Origin: Thermoanaerobaculum sp.
Lineage (GTDB): Bacteria > Acidobacteriota > Thermoanaerobaculia > Multivoradales > UBA5704
Length of the DNA stretch: 64,000 nucleotides
Reading direction: 5' to 3'
NCBI GenBank assembly: GCA_021154885.1
Contig: JAJKHS010000031.1
Location: 1-64,000, forward strand
Every line of letters begins with the position of its first letter. Position 1 is the stretch's first letter. Below are positions 55,201 through 64,000 of this stretch, in pieces. The notes under the pieces were generated by a model that had not been told where the DNA came from, searched no databases, and saw only the letters and a list, made by a program, of their open reading frames with translations. The translations under genes were made by a program, and so were the position numbers.

Positions 55201-58200
55201 GGCGCAGCAGCGGCCCTGTCGCGAGGTCGAACGGCCGCTCCGCCTCCTCCCGCGCCAGGCGGGCGACCTCGGCAGCGCGCTCTGCCATGGGCTGATCGCT
55301 CAGGTCCAGCGGCCGCAGGTCGAAAGGCTCCGGAGGGTGGATCTCCGGGACCGGCCGGCCGGCGTCGACGCGGAAGGTCGTGCGCAGCACCTCGTGCCGG
55401 CGCGCGATCTCCCCCAGGACGGCTGCGAGGGCGGTGCCGTCCAACGGCCCGTCGAGCTGGAGCGCGGCGTGGACGTTGTAGGCCATGGTTCCGGGCTCGA
55501 GCTGCTCGAGAAACCACAGCCGCTCCTGGGCGAACGAGAGCTGCGGCTCCGCATCCCGCGGCAGGCGTGTGATGGGCGGAGGCACCAGCCCCGCCCCCGC
55601 CTGAGCCGCCTCGGCCACCGCTGCCGCCACCTCCGCCACCGTGGGACCGTCCAACAGACGACGCAGGGTCAGCTCCACCCCGAACGTCTCGCGCACCCGC
55701 GCCACGAGGCGGGTGGCGATCAGCGAGTGCCCGCCCAGCGTGAAGAAGTTGTCGTGCACTCCGACGCGGTCGAGGCCGAGCACCTCGGTCCACGTGGCGG
55801 CCAGGAGCTCCTCGGCGGCGTTGCGCGGCGCCACGAACCCCTCTCCATCCGCCGCGCGCGAACGCTCCGGCGCCGGCAGCGCCTTGCGGTCCAGCTTGCC
55901 ATTGGCCGTCACCGGCATGGCGTCGAGGAAGACGAAGGCCGCGGGCACCATGTATTCGGGCAGCCGCTCCCGCAGGTGGACCCGCAGCTCCCCGGCTTCC
56001 ACCGCCTCCTCCCGCGGCACCACGTAGGCCACCAGCCGCCGGTCCCCGGGCGCGTCCTCCCGCACCAGCACCACCGTCTCGCGGACCTTCGGGTGCTCGC
56101 CCAGCGCCGTTTCGATCTCTCCCAGCTCGATGCGGAAACCCCGAACCTTGACCTGGGTGTCCAACCGGCCCAGGAACTCCAGCAGGCCGTTGCCCCAGTA
56201 CCGCGCCCGGTCTCCCGTCCGGTACAGCCGCGCTCCCCGCCCCTCGCCACAGCCGTCCGGCACGAGTTTCCAGGCCGTCAGGGCGGGGTCCTGGAGATAG
56301 CCCAGGGCGAGACATTCGCCCCCGATGTAAAGGTCGCCCCCGACGCCGATCGGGCACGGGTCGAGGCTCCGGTCCAGCACGTGGTAGCGGGCGTTCTGGA
56401 TGGGCCGGCCGTACGGGATGCTCGTCCAATCCCGCTCCACCTCCTCGACCGGGAACCGGTTCGACCAGACCGTCGCCTCCGTGGCGCCTCCCAGCGCCAC
56501 CACCCGGGCGCGCGGGAACGCTTTTCTCACCTCACCCGGGAGTCCCAGCGGCACCCAGTCGCCGCTGAGGAACACCAGGCGCAGAGGGCTGCGGCCCTCC
56601 GCCCGGGAGGCCCGGGAGAAGAACGGCACCAACTGCTGCAGGGCCGCCGGCGCCGAATCCCAATAGGTGATCGCTTCCTCCTCCAGGGCGCGCACCAGCA
56701 ACGCCGGATCCTGCAGCTCCGCTTCCGAGGCCACCCGCACCGATCCCCCTGCGGACAGCAGGCCGAAGACGTCGTAGACCGACAGATCGAAGCTCAGGGC
56801 GGTGACGAACAGCACCCGGTCCCCGGGGCCCATCCGGAAGCTCGCGTTGACCCATTCGATCAGGTTCACCACCGGCCGGTGCCGCACCATGACGCCCTTG
56901 GGCGTTCCCGTCGATCCCGAGGTGAAGATCACGTAGGCCAGGTCTTCCGGACCCGGCGGGGCCTGCGGCGTCGCCACGAGCCCGCGCCGGCTCTGCCGTC
57001 CCCAGAGACGCAGGCGGCCGTGCGCCGCGGGCTCGTGGTCCTCGACCAGCAGGAGGTGCTCGAGCCGTGGCAGGTCCAGCTCGGCCAGCGCCTCCACCCG
57101 CCGCCCCTGGGTCACCGCGCAACGGATCCCCAGCGTCGACAGGAGCCAGCTCACCCGCGCCGGTGGCAGGCTCACCTCCACCGGCACATAGGCCGCTCCG
57201 CTCTTCAGGATGCCCAGCAGAGCCGGCACCATCTCGGCGCACCGGTGCAGGTGCACCGCCACGAGGTCTCCCGGCCCGACCCCCAGCTCCCGGAGTTGGA
57301 GCGCCAGCCGGCTCGCCTCTTCCTCCACCTCGCGATAGCTCCAGATGGCTTCTCCGCACAGCACCGCCACCGCCTCCGGCTGCTCGGCCGCCCGCTCTCC
57401 GATCGCGTCGAGGATCGAGCGGCTGCGGCCGTATGCAGAGGCCGTGTCGTTCCACTCCGTGAGGATCTGATGGCGCTCCGTGTCGGCCAAGAGGCGCAGA
57501 TCCGAAAGCCGGGCGCCCGGGCTCAGAGACAGGCTCTCCAGGAGGGCCGTGAGGTGGCCGAGGAAACGGTGGATCGTCGCCCGTTCGAAGCGCCCGCTCT
57601 CGTAGCGCAGCTCCAGCGGGAGCTGCCGGGCGGGCCAGGAGCCCAGGCTCAGCGCGAAGTTCGTACGGTTGAAGAACTGGAAATCCGCATCCGCCTCGAT
57701 GCCGGCGCCGAAGTCGCCGACCATCTCGTCCACCGGGAAGTTGTCGAAGACCACGAGGCTCTCGAACAGCGGCAGGCCCCGAGGCACGTCGCTCCAGCCC
57801 TGGATCTCGATCAGGGAGGTGTGCTGATGGAGCCGAAGCTCCGCCTGTCCATCCTGAAGCCCACGGAGCCAGGGGACGACCGGAGCGCCGGGATCGATGA
57901 CCACCCGGACCGGCAGAGTGTTGATGAACAGGCCGATCATGGACTCGACGCCCGCGAGCTCCGGCGGCCGCCCGGAATTGGTGGCTCCGAAGACCACGTC
58001 GGGCTCGCCGCTGTAGTGGTGGAGCAGCAGGGCCCAGGCCCCCTGCACCAGGGTGTTGAGTGTGAGGCGGTTCTGCCGCGCCAGCGTCCGCAGCCGGTCG
58101 GTGGTCTCGCCTCCCAGCCGGGCGGCCATATCGGCATGGGGTCTTTCCCCCGGTGGGTGAAGGCCCGGACGGAACGGCAGGGGCGTCGGCGCCGTGAAAC

Positions 58201-61200
58201 CCTGGAGGGCCCGCGTCCAGACGGCCTGCCCCGCACGCGGATCCTGCGTCTGCAGCCAGCGGATGTAGTCGCCGTACGGGCGGCTCGGGGCGAGGCCGGC
58301 CTCCCGGCCTTGCGCGAAGGCCTTGTAGAGCACGGAGACTTCGCTCAGCACCCGCGCCACCGACCAGCCGTCGAGCACGACGTGGTGGAAGGTCCAGATC
58401 AGCTTGTAGACCGTCTCCGCCAGGCGCACCAGGGCGACGCGCACCAACGGTGCGCGTCCGAGATCGAACCCCCGGCGGCGGTCGGCGGCCAGCCAGGCCT
58501 CCAACTGGTCCCGCTGCGCCTCCGGCCGAAGGTGGCGCCAATCCTCCTCCTGCCAGGGCAGCTCCGGATGCTGCTCCACGGCTTGGAGCGGCTCGTCCGA
58601 CCCTGCCCAGCGGAAGCCGGTCCGCAGCGCCGCGTGCCGCGACACGACCCCCTCCCAGGCATGTCGAAAGGCGACAGCATCGAGGTCGCCCCGGAGGGTG
58701 TACACCGCCTGGTCGAGGTAGATGCCGGCTGCCGGGGCGAGCTGGGCGAAGAACAGCATGGCGCGCTGCATCCGCGAGGCGGGGTAGACGTCCTGCGCGG
58801 CTGCGGCGAAAGGAACGGCCGGAGCGAGCTCCACCGGTGCGGAAGGCGCCGCGGCCAGTGCGGCCAGCTCGGCGATCGTCTGGTGCTGGAAGACCTGTTG
58901 GGGCGTGAACGTCAGCCCCGCCTGGCTCGTCCGGGCGAGGACCTGGATGCTGACGATCGAATCCCCGCCCAGCTCGAAGAAGTTGTCGTGCACGCCCACG
59001 CGGTCCAGCTCGAGCACCTCGCCCCAGATCCGCGCCAGCGTCTCCTCGACGGGGGTCCGGGGCGCCACGAAGCGGCCCCCCCCGGCTTCCTCGTCCGGCG
59101 GTGGCAGAGCCCGGCGGTCGAGCTTGCCGTTGGTCGTCAGCGGCATTGCGTTGAGGAACACGTAGGCCGAGGGGTTCATCGGCTCGGGCAGGCGCTCGCG
59201 GACGAACCGGCGCAGGGCCGCGGCGTTCAGGTCGTAGCGCGACCGCAGGACCACGTAGGCGGCCAGGTGTTTCTTGCCTGCCGGCCGCTCGTAGACGGTC
59301 ACCACCGCCTCGCGGATGCCGGCGTGGCTCTCGAGGACGGCCTCGATCTCCCCCAGCTCGATGCGAAAGCCCCGGAGCTTGATCTGGTGGTCCACCCGGC
59401 CGAGGAACTCGACGTGGTCCCCCGGGACGAAGCGGACGAGGTCGCCGGTGCGATAGAGGCGGGAGCCTCTTTCCGGGTCGAAGGGGTTCGGGATGAACCT
59501 CTCCGCGGTGGCTTCCGGATTTCCCAGATAGCCTCTCGACACGCCGCCGCCACCGACGTACAGCTCGCCCGGCACGCCGACCGGCACCGGCTCGAGCCGG
59601 CCATCGAGGACGTAGACGCGGCTGCCGGGAAGCGGAGCCCCGAGGGGGACACCGGCCGTCCCGGGAGCGCCGCGATCTGCCGCCGGGGCCGCCGGGCCGG
59701 TCATCACTCCGACGGTGGTCTCGGTCGGACCGTAGTGGTTGAGGATCTGAAGCTCCGGCGCCGATTCCCGAATGTCGCGGACCAGGTCCCAGCCCAGAGC
59801 CTCGCCGCCGACGACGAGCCGGCGTTGCGGCAGGATCTCCTCGGGCCGCTCGTGCGACATCAAGGCCACCAGGTGAGAGGGGACGATCTTGAGGCAGTCG
59901 ATCCGGTGGCGGCGGCAGTATTCGGCGAACGCGGCGGGATCGGACGCCCGCTCCTGGGAGATGAGGTGCAGCGTGCCGCCGGTGCAGAGGGCCGGGTAGA
60001 TCGCCGTGTTGCCCAGGTCCGCCGCCAACGTCGAAACCGTGGCGAACGAGGCGCCGGACGGCAGGTCGAGCCGGCGCAGGATCCCCTCCAGATAGTGGAG
60101 CAGGTGCCGGTGCTCGATCGCCACCGCCTTCGGACGGCCCGTGGACCCTGACGTGAAGAGGACGTAGGCCAGGTTCTCCGGCTCGGTGAGCGGGAGAGGG
60201 TCGGTCTCGCTTCGGGACGACAGCTCGGGGTCGCCGGGCAGGACGGTCGGGATGCCGGTGTCCGGAAGGCTGCCGCCGGCGGCCCCGAGGATCGCCTTCG
60301 CCCCGGCCTGCGCGAGCATGGCCGCCAGGCGCGCCGCGGGATACGCCGGATCGAGAGGCACGAAGGCGGCGCCGGACTTGAGGACCCCCAGCAGGGCCAC
60401 GACGACGTCCAGCGAGCGTTCCAGGCCGATGGCGACGCGGTCCTCGGGGCCGATCCCCAGGGCGCGAAGGTGGTGGGCCAGGCGGTTGGCCCGCCGGTTC
60501 AGAGCGTCGTAGGTGACCGCATCGCCTTCGAACACCGCGGCCGTCGCCGCGGGCGTGAGCCGGACCTGCCGCTCGAACCTCTCCTGGACGCTGCGGGCCG
60601 TCACGACGGGAGCTGCGGACGCGTTGAACGACACCAGCAGCCGGTCCCGCTCCTCGGGCCCCAGCAGATCCAACTCGGCGCAGGTCCGGCCGGGGTCCGC
60701 CAGCGCGTCCTGCAGCAAGGCGAGGAACCGCCGGGCGACTCCCCGCGCCGCGGGTTCGCTCAGCACGGCCGCGTCGTAGTGGAGATCGACGGTGAGCCCG
60801 TCGGGCCGCAGCAGGCAGTCGAGCTGCACCCTGAACGGCTCGAGGGCGATCCGGCGCTCGAGCAGGCGGCCGGGGCCGCCCCCCGGAGCTGCTGCCGTCC
60901 AGTCCTCGAAATCGAACCCCGCCGCATGGGACGCCGCCTCCCGGGAGTCGCGGCCTCCCTCCTCCCAATCGGCGTAGTCCTGCCACTCTGCGACCTCGGC
61001 CCGGGCGTCCGCCACCTGCCGCAGGACTTCATGGAAACGCTGCCGCGGATCGAAACGCCCGCGCACGGGCAACCAGCGCGCAAAGAGCCCCAGGGCGTCC
61101 GCCATCTCGGCGTGCCTTCTGCCGTCGAAGACGACGCCTGCCGAGGTCCGGTCGCCTCCTCCCAGGCGCCAGAGGAGGGTCATCCAGCCGCCCAGGAGGA

Positions 61201-61975
61201 CGTCGGACAGCGTGACTCCGTGCGCCCGGGCGCAGCTTGCCAGCGCGGGCAGGTCGGGGGTCAGGTCGAGCCGCACCGAGCGGGGCTCGAAGCCACCCTC
61301 CGCCACGGCCGGCCGCTCTCCGGGAAGCGGCGGCAGATCGCCCCCGCCGAGTCCCTGCCGGCGCCAGAACGTACGGGCGGCGTCCACGTTCTCGTCCTCC
61401 GAATCGGCCCGGAACAACTCGTTCTGCCATGCGGACACGTCGGCATACTGGAGGGGTTCCTCCGACCGGGGAGTCCCCGGACCGCAGGCCCCCAGGAGCT
61501 CGAGCACGAGTTGGCGCAGGCTCCGGGAATCGGCGCAGAGGACGGGCAGGGTCACGACCAGGGCGTAGCGGTCCGGCCCGAGCCCGACGGCGAGCAGGCG
61601 CAGGAGGGGGCCGTGGGCCAGATCGGCCCCGGCATCGCGCTCGTCGTCCAGGAGCCGGCGCAGAGACGCCCCCTGATCCGCGGCAGGGAGGTCCGCCAGC
61701 GAGAGCTCCCGCCAGGCGGGCTCCAGGTGCTCGTGGACGACCTGGAAGGGCACCTTGACGCCCTGGCCCTCGGGACTCTGGAAGGTGGTGCGGAGGATCT
61801 CATGGCGGGCCACCACCCGTTGCGCCGCGTCCCGCAGCGCCGGAGGCCGGAGGCGGCCCTCGATCGCAACCGCGCACTGCGCGGCCGCGCCGGACCCTCC
61901 GGCTCGCAACCAGAGCCGCCTCTGGAGGGGGGACAGCCGGAAACCCACGACGCTCGGGCTCGCCATCGGCTCCAT
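52292..61975 (-). CDS. three-module NRPS beginning with an inactive C-like domain, 3227 aa
   Basis: First complete NRPS in the window. Order: C-like*-A-T, C(D-type)-A-T, C-A-T. Approximate residues: module 1 10-1045, 2 1061-2120, 3 2145-3195. Predicted residues: Asp (probably beta-hydroxylated by the TauD domain of the preceding protein), X1, Asp/Asn. It starts 8 nt after the stop of the C-TauD gene with GAGG about 6 nt upstream; ATG at 61966 is an alternative start. The C-terminal tail of about 30 aa is basic (RRLKQTTVRHRGR) and may dock to the next protein. No epimerase, MT or TE. Confidence 0.95.
52391..55543 (-). other. NRPS module 3 of the 3227-aa protein (Asp or Asn)
   Basis: C 2145-2595 (HHIASDG at 2276-2282), A 2601-3100, T 3115-3190 with Ser3151. 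Pocket code D-A-T-K-L-G-H-V-G-K is close to the Asp code DLTKVGHIGK. His322 favours Asp over Asn, which usually has Glu there; Ala236 is unusual. Its LAVDAPIT segment belongs to the same clade as the Asp A domain of module 1. Confidence 0.8.
55616..58795 (-). other. NRPS module 2 of the 3227-aa protein (D-type C; Cys-like code, X1)
   Basis: C 1061-1510 is of the D-type class: DVYPASRMQRAMLFF start, FHHVVLDGW (motif 1197-1203), PYGDYIRWLQTQD. A 1520-2033, T 2045-2115 with Ser2084. Pocket code D-L-Y-D-F-S-L-V-W-K, identical to module 4 of the 5152-aa NRPS. No epimerase precedes this C domain. Confidence 0.8.
58841..61948 (-). other. NRPS module 1 of the 3227-aa protein (inactive C-like domain, Asp)
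   Basis: C-like 10-455, in which HHxxxDG is replaced by LPVLCADS (143-150), so no catalytic His. A 465-955, T 968-1040 with Ser1006 in ELGGDS. Pocket code D-L-T-K-V-G-H-V-G-K is essentially the Asp code. The C-like domain resembles non-condensing 'interface' C domains described beside beta-hydroxylases of T-bound amino acids (from memory). The active C domain for this residue would be the one on the preceding C-TauD protein. Confidence 0.85.
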
Positions 61976-61983
61976 GGGCGACC

Positions 61984-62994
61984 TCAGCTCGCCTGCTGCG
62001 GGTAGAGCTCGCCCATGGCCACCGCAATCTTGCGGGGTCCGGCGAAAGGATTACGGGCGTGCGCGACCAGCATGTTGTCGAGCAGCAGCAGGTCCCCGGG
62101 TTGCCAGGGGAAGCTCACCGAGAGGCGCCAGTACAGGTCGAGCACCGCGCGGACGACGTCCTCCGCGATCGGCGAGCCGTCGCCGTAGAAGACGTTGCGG
62201 GGGAGCCTCTCCTCGGGGAAGAGGGCGAGGAGCGACGCCCGGATCTCGGGGTCGAGGCAGGCCGGATGGTGGAGCTGCAACTGGTTGAAGAAGATCTTCT
62301 CGCCGGTCCGCGGATGCACCGTCACGGCGGGGCAGATCTGCCGCGTGGTCAGCCCATCCTGCCGCCACTCGAGCTGCATTCCGGCCTGCCGGCAGGCCGC
62401 CTCCACCGCGGCCTGGTCCGCCGTATGGAAGAAGTCGCGCCAGTTGACGTCGAGCCCGTCCGTGAAGTTGCGGACGTACATGAGACCCTTCTCCTCGAAC
62501 GGCCGGGTGATCGCCGGGTCGAGCCGCCGGTACACCTCGCGGCAGTCGACGATCGGCGTCTCGCCGCCGGCCTGGGCCGGCTGGACGCAGAAGAACATCT
62601 GCCGCAACGGCCAGCGGCCGAGATGAGAGCTCTCGTTGTGGAAGAGGATCGCCTTGTCCGCCGGGTAGGGCGTCGAGTGGTAGATCCGCTCGGCCCCCTC
62701 CTGCCGGGGGAGATCGCCGTAGTCGGCGAACAGGTTCGGGCAGATGGCCGACGCGCTCCGCTCGAACTCCGCCACCGAGCCCAGGCCGAAGCCGCGGAGC
62801 AGGATCGCCCCATGCGTCGCGAGCCAGGCCTCCAGGTCGGCGCGGTGGGCCACCGCCCAATCGGCGAGGTCGACCTCGGCCCCCGCGGGCTCGACGAGAA
62901 GCGGCCAACCCGGGTCGGGCAGCAGGGGGCGGCTCCGGACCGGGTTCAGGTTGGATAGATCGACCGACTGGCGTTGCAGCGTCCGCTTCTTGAA
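61984..62994 (-). other. SyrP-like Fe(II)/2-oxoglutarate hydroxylase domain
   Basis: C-terminal domain of about 335 aa at the end of the C-domain protein. HxE and distal His ligands and the C-terminal Arg are all present, so it should be active. By family, the product would be a beta-hydroxy-amino acid on a T domain; the adjacent Asp-loading module makes beta-hydroxy-Asp the best guess. Confidence 0.88.
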
Positions 62995-64000
62995 CGGCGA
63001 CTCCTGATGCGGCTTGGTTTCCACGTTTCTGGGCTCCTTTTCTCTTTGGACGACGAGCTCGAGCCGGCTCACGCGTGTGTCCGGTTGGGCGACGACCTGC
63101 TCGAGCAGGCCCTCCAGGCGGCTGGCGAACCTGTCGATCGTCCCCGGGTCGAACAGCTCGGTGCTGTAGTTCCAGGACATTGCCAGGCCCTGCTCCGTCT
63201 CGCTGACGAACAGTGCCAGGTCGAACCGCGACGTCGCGAAGTCGAAGTCGACCGCCTGGAACCGCAGGCCACCCACCTCCGGCGCGGCCGCCGGCGCGTT
63301 CTGCAGGACGAACAGCGCCTGGAACAGCGGCATGTGGCTGAGGCTCCGCTTCGGGCTCAGCGCTTTGACGAGACGGACGAACGGCAGGTCCTGGTGGGCA
63401 TAAGCGCCGAGGCAGGTCTCCCGGACTCCCTGGAGCACCTCGCGGAAGGTGGGGTTGCCGGAGAACCGCGTCCGCAGGACCAGGTGGTTGATGAAGAAGC
63501 CGACCTGCGCCTCGAGCTCGGTGCGGTTGCGGCTCGCGACGTCGGTGCCCACGACGACGTCCTCCTGCCGGGTCAGGACGTGGAGGAACGTCTGGAAGCC
63601 GGCCAGCAGCGTCATGAAGAGCGTTGCGCCCTCCTGCCGGCTGAGCGCGCGGAGCGCCCGGGAGAGGCCGTCCGGCAAGCCGGAGACCCGGTGGGCGCCG
63701 CGGAAGGTCCGGCTCTCGGGCCGGGGCCGGTCGGTGGGCAGAGCGAGGACCTCGGGGGCCCCCGCAAGCTGACGCCGCCAGTAAGCGAGCTGAGCCTCCG
63801 CCGTCGGCCCCGCCAGCCAGCGCCGCTGCCACGCGGCGAAGTCGGCGTACTGGAGGGGAAGCTCCGGCAGGGGCGATGGCCGGCCGGCGGCGAAGGCGGT
63901 GTAGAGAGCCGTGACCTCGCGGACCAGGACCCCCAGCGACCAGCCGTCGGCGACGATGTGGTGGACCGTGAGCAACAGCACGTGCTCCTGAGGCCCCTGC
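61984..64000 (-). CDS. C domain fused to SyrP/TauD-like beta-hydroxylase (3' part of an NRPS gene)
   Basis: The reading frame runs off the right edge, so the start and any upstream modules are missing; at least 671 codons are visible. Numbering from the first in-frame GTG codon at 63981: C domain to about 300 with intact HHIVADG (7-13), then TauD-like domain 330-665 with the Fe(II) facial triad H448-x-E450 (FHNESSH) and His641 (LLDNMLVAHARNPF), and the 2-oxoglutarate-binding Arg650 (GPRKIAVAMG). The last segments match the SyrP subgroup, which beta-hydroxylates Asp on a carrier protein. No A or T domain lies between them. It is followed after 8 nt by the NRPS whose first A domain reads Asp. 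Confidence 0.92.
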   Translation of the reverse strand, partial: QGPQEHVLLLTVHHIVADGWSLGVLVREVTALYTAFAAGRPSPLPELPLQYADFAAWQRRWLAGPTAEAQLAYWRRQLAGAPEVLALPTDRPRPESRTFRGAHRVSGLPDGLSRALRALSRQEGATLFMTLLAGFQTFLHVLTRQEDVVVGTDVASRNRTELEAQVGFFINHLVLRTRFSGNPTFREVLQGVRETCLGAYAHQDLPFVRLVKALSPKRSLSHMPLFQALFVLQNAPAAAPEVGGLRFQAVDFDFATSRFDLALFVSETEQGLAMSWNYSTELFDPGTIDRFASRLEGLLEQVVAQPDTRVSRLELVVQREKEPRNVETKPHQESPFKKRTLQRQSVDLSNLNPVRSRPLLPDPGWPLLVEPAGAEVDLADWAVAHRADLEAWLATHGAILLRGFGLGSVAEFERSASAICPNLFADYGDLPRQEGAERIYHSTPYPADKAILFHNESSHLGRWPLRQMFFCVQPAQAGGETPIVDCREVYRRLDPAITRPFEEKGLMYVRNFTDGLDVNWRDFFHTADQAAVEAACRQAGMQLEWRQDGLTTRQICPAVTVHPRTGEKIFFNQLQLHHPACLDPEIRASLLALFPEERLPRNVFYGDGSPIAEDVVRAVLDLYWRLSVSFPWQPGDLLLLDNMLVAHARNPFAGPRKIAVAMGELYPQQAS

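Overview
High-GC bacterial DNA, probably from a Gram-negative soil or environmental bacterium. Acidobacteriota or Myxococcota are the best guesses, based on GC content, codon use, several exported metallopeptidases, very large NRPS genes, and a small 'RWKRAA...SVGSWLGEAAD' protein. The phylum is not proven. Nearly everything reads on the minus strand.

Positions 1-9510 are ordinary chromosome: two small coupled genes (62-765), a non-coding stretch with 21-bp imperfect repeats (953-1149), a calcineurin-like phosphoesterase and a peptidase S51-like protein in one operon, a divergent PrsW-type membrane protease, a multi-pass membrane protein, a small GNAT protein, a 9-bp minisatellite forming a long hairpin, an EamA transporter, an exported M49 (DPP III-like) peptidase, an exported beta-lactamase-fold serine hydrolase, and a tiny secreted Kazal-like protein.

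Positions 9635-64000 hold an M13 metalloendopeptidase, then (reading upstream) a cobalamin-type radical SAM enzyme of the family known from RiPP maturation, and then about 50 kb of NRPS genes. In transcription order the NRPS genes are: the 3' end of a gene with a condensation (C) domain fused to a SyrP/TauD-like Fe(II)/2-oxoglutarate hydroxylase (61984-64000, start outside the window); a 3-module protein of 3227 aa; a 4-module protein of 5152 aa; and a 7-module protein of 7693 aa ending in a type I thioesterase (TE). NRPS junctions are an 8-nt gap and then two 4-nt ATGA overlaps, and the radical SAM gene follows after about 50 nt, so this is one operon.

Pocket codes read by eye (positions 235, 236, 239, 278, 299, 301, 322, 330, 331, 517) predict 14 residues in window: Asp (probably beta-hydroxylated) - X1 - Asp/Asn - Ala - Gln - N-methyl-X2 - X1 - X3 (basic?) - Gly - X4 - Val/Ile - X5 - Ala - X6, released by the TE. 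Modules upstream of the window may add residues or an acyl group.

Most interesting points: (i) a split beta-hydroxy-Asp module, with an active C plus hydroxylase on one protein and a catalytically dead C-like domain plus Asp A-T on the next; (ii) an Asp-X-Asp-Ala run that recalls the Asp-X-Asp-Gly calcium-binding motif of calcium-dependent lipopeptides; (iii) an epimerization domain that has lost its catalytic residues, and a second D-type C domain with no epimerase before it; (iv) a RiPP-type radical SAM C-methyltransferase in an NRPS operon with no precursor peptide in sight. Together these suggest an undescribed, heavily modified, possibly metal-binding nonribosomal peptide.
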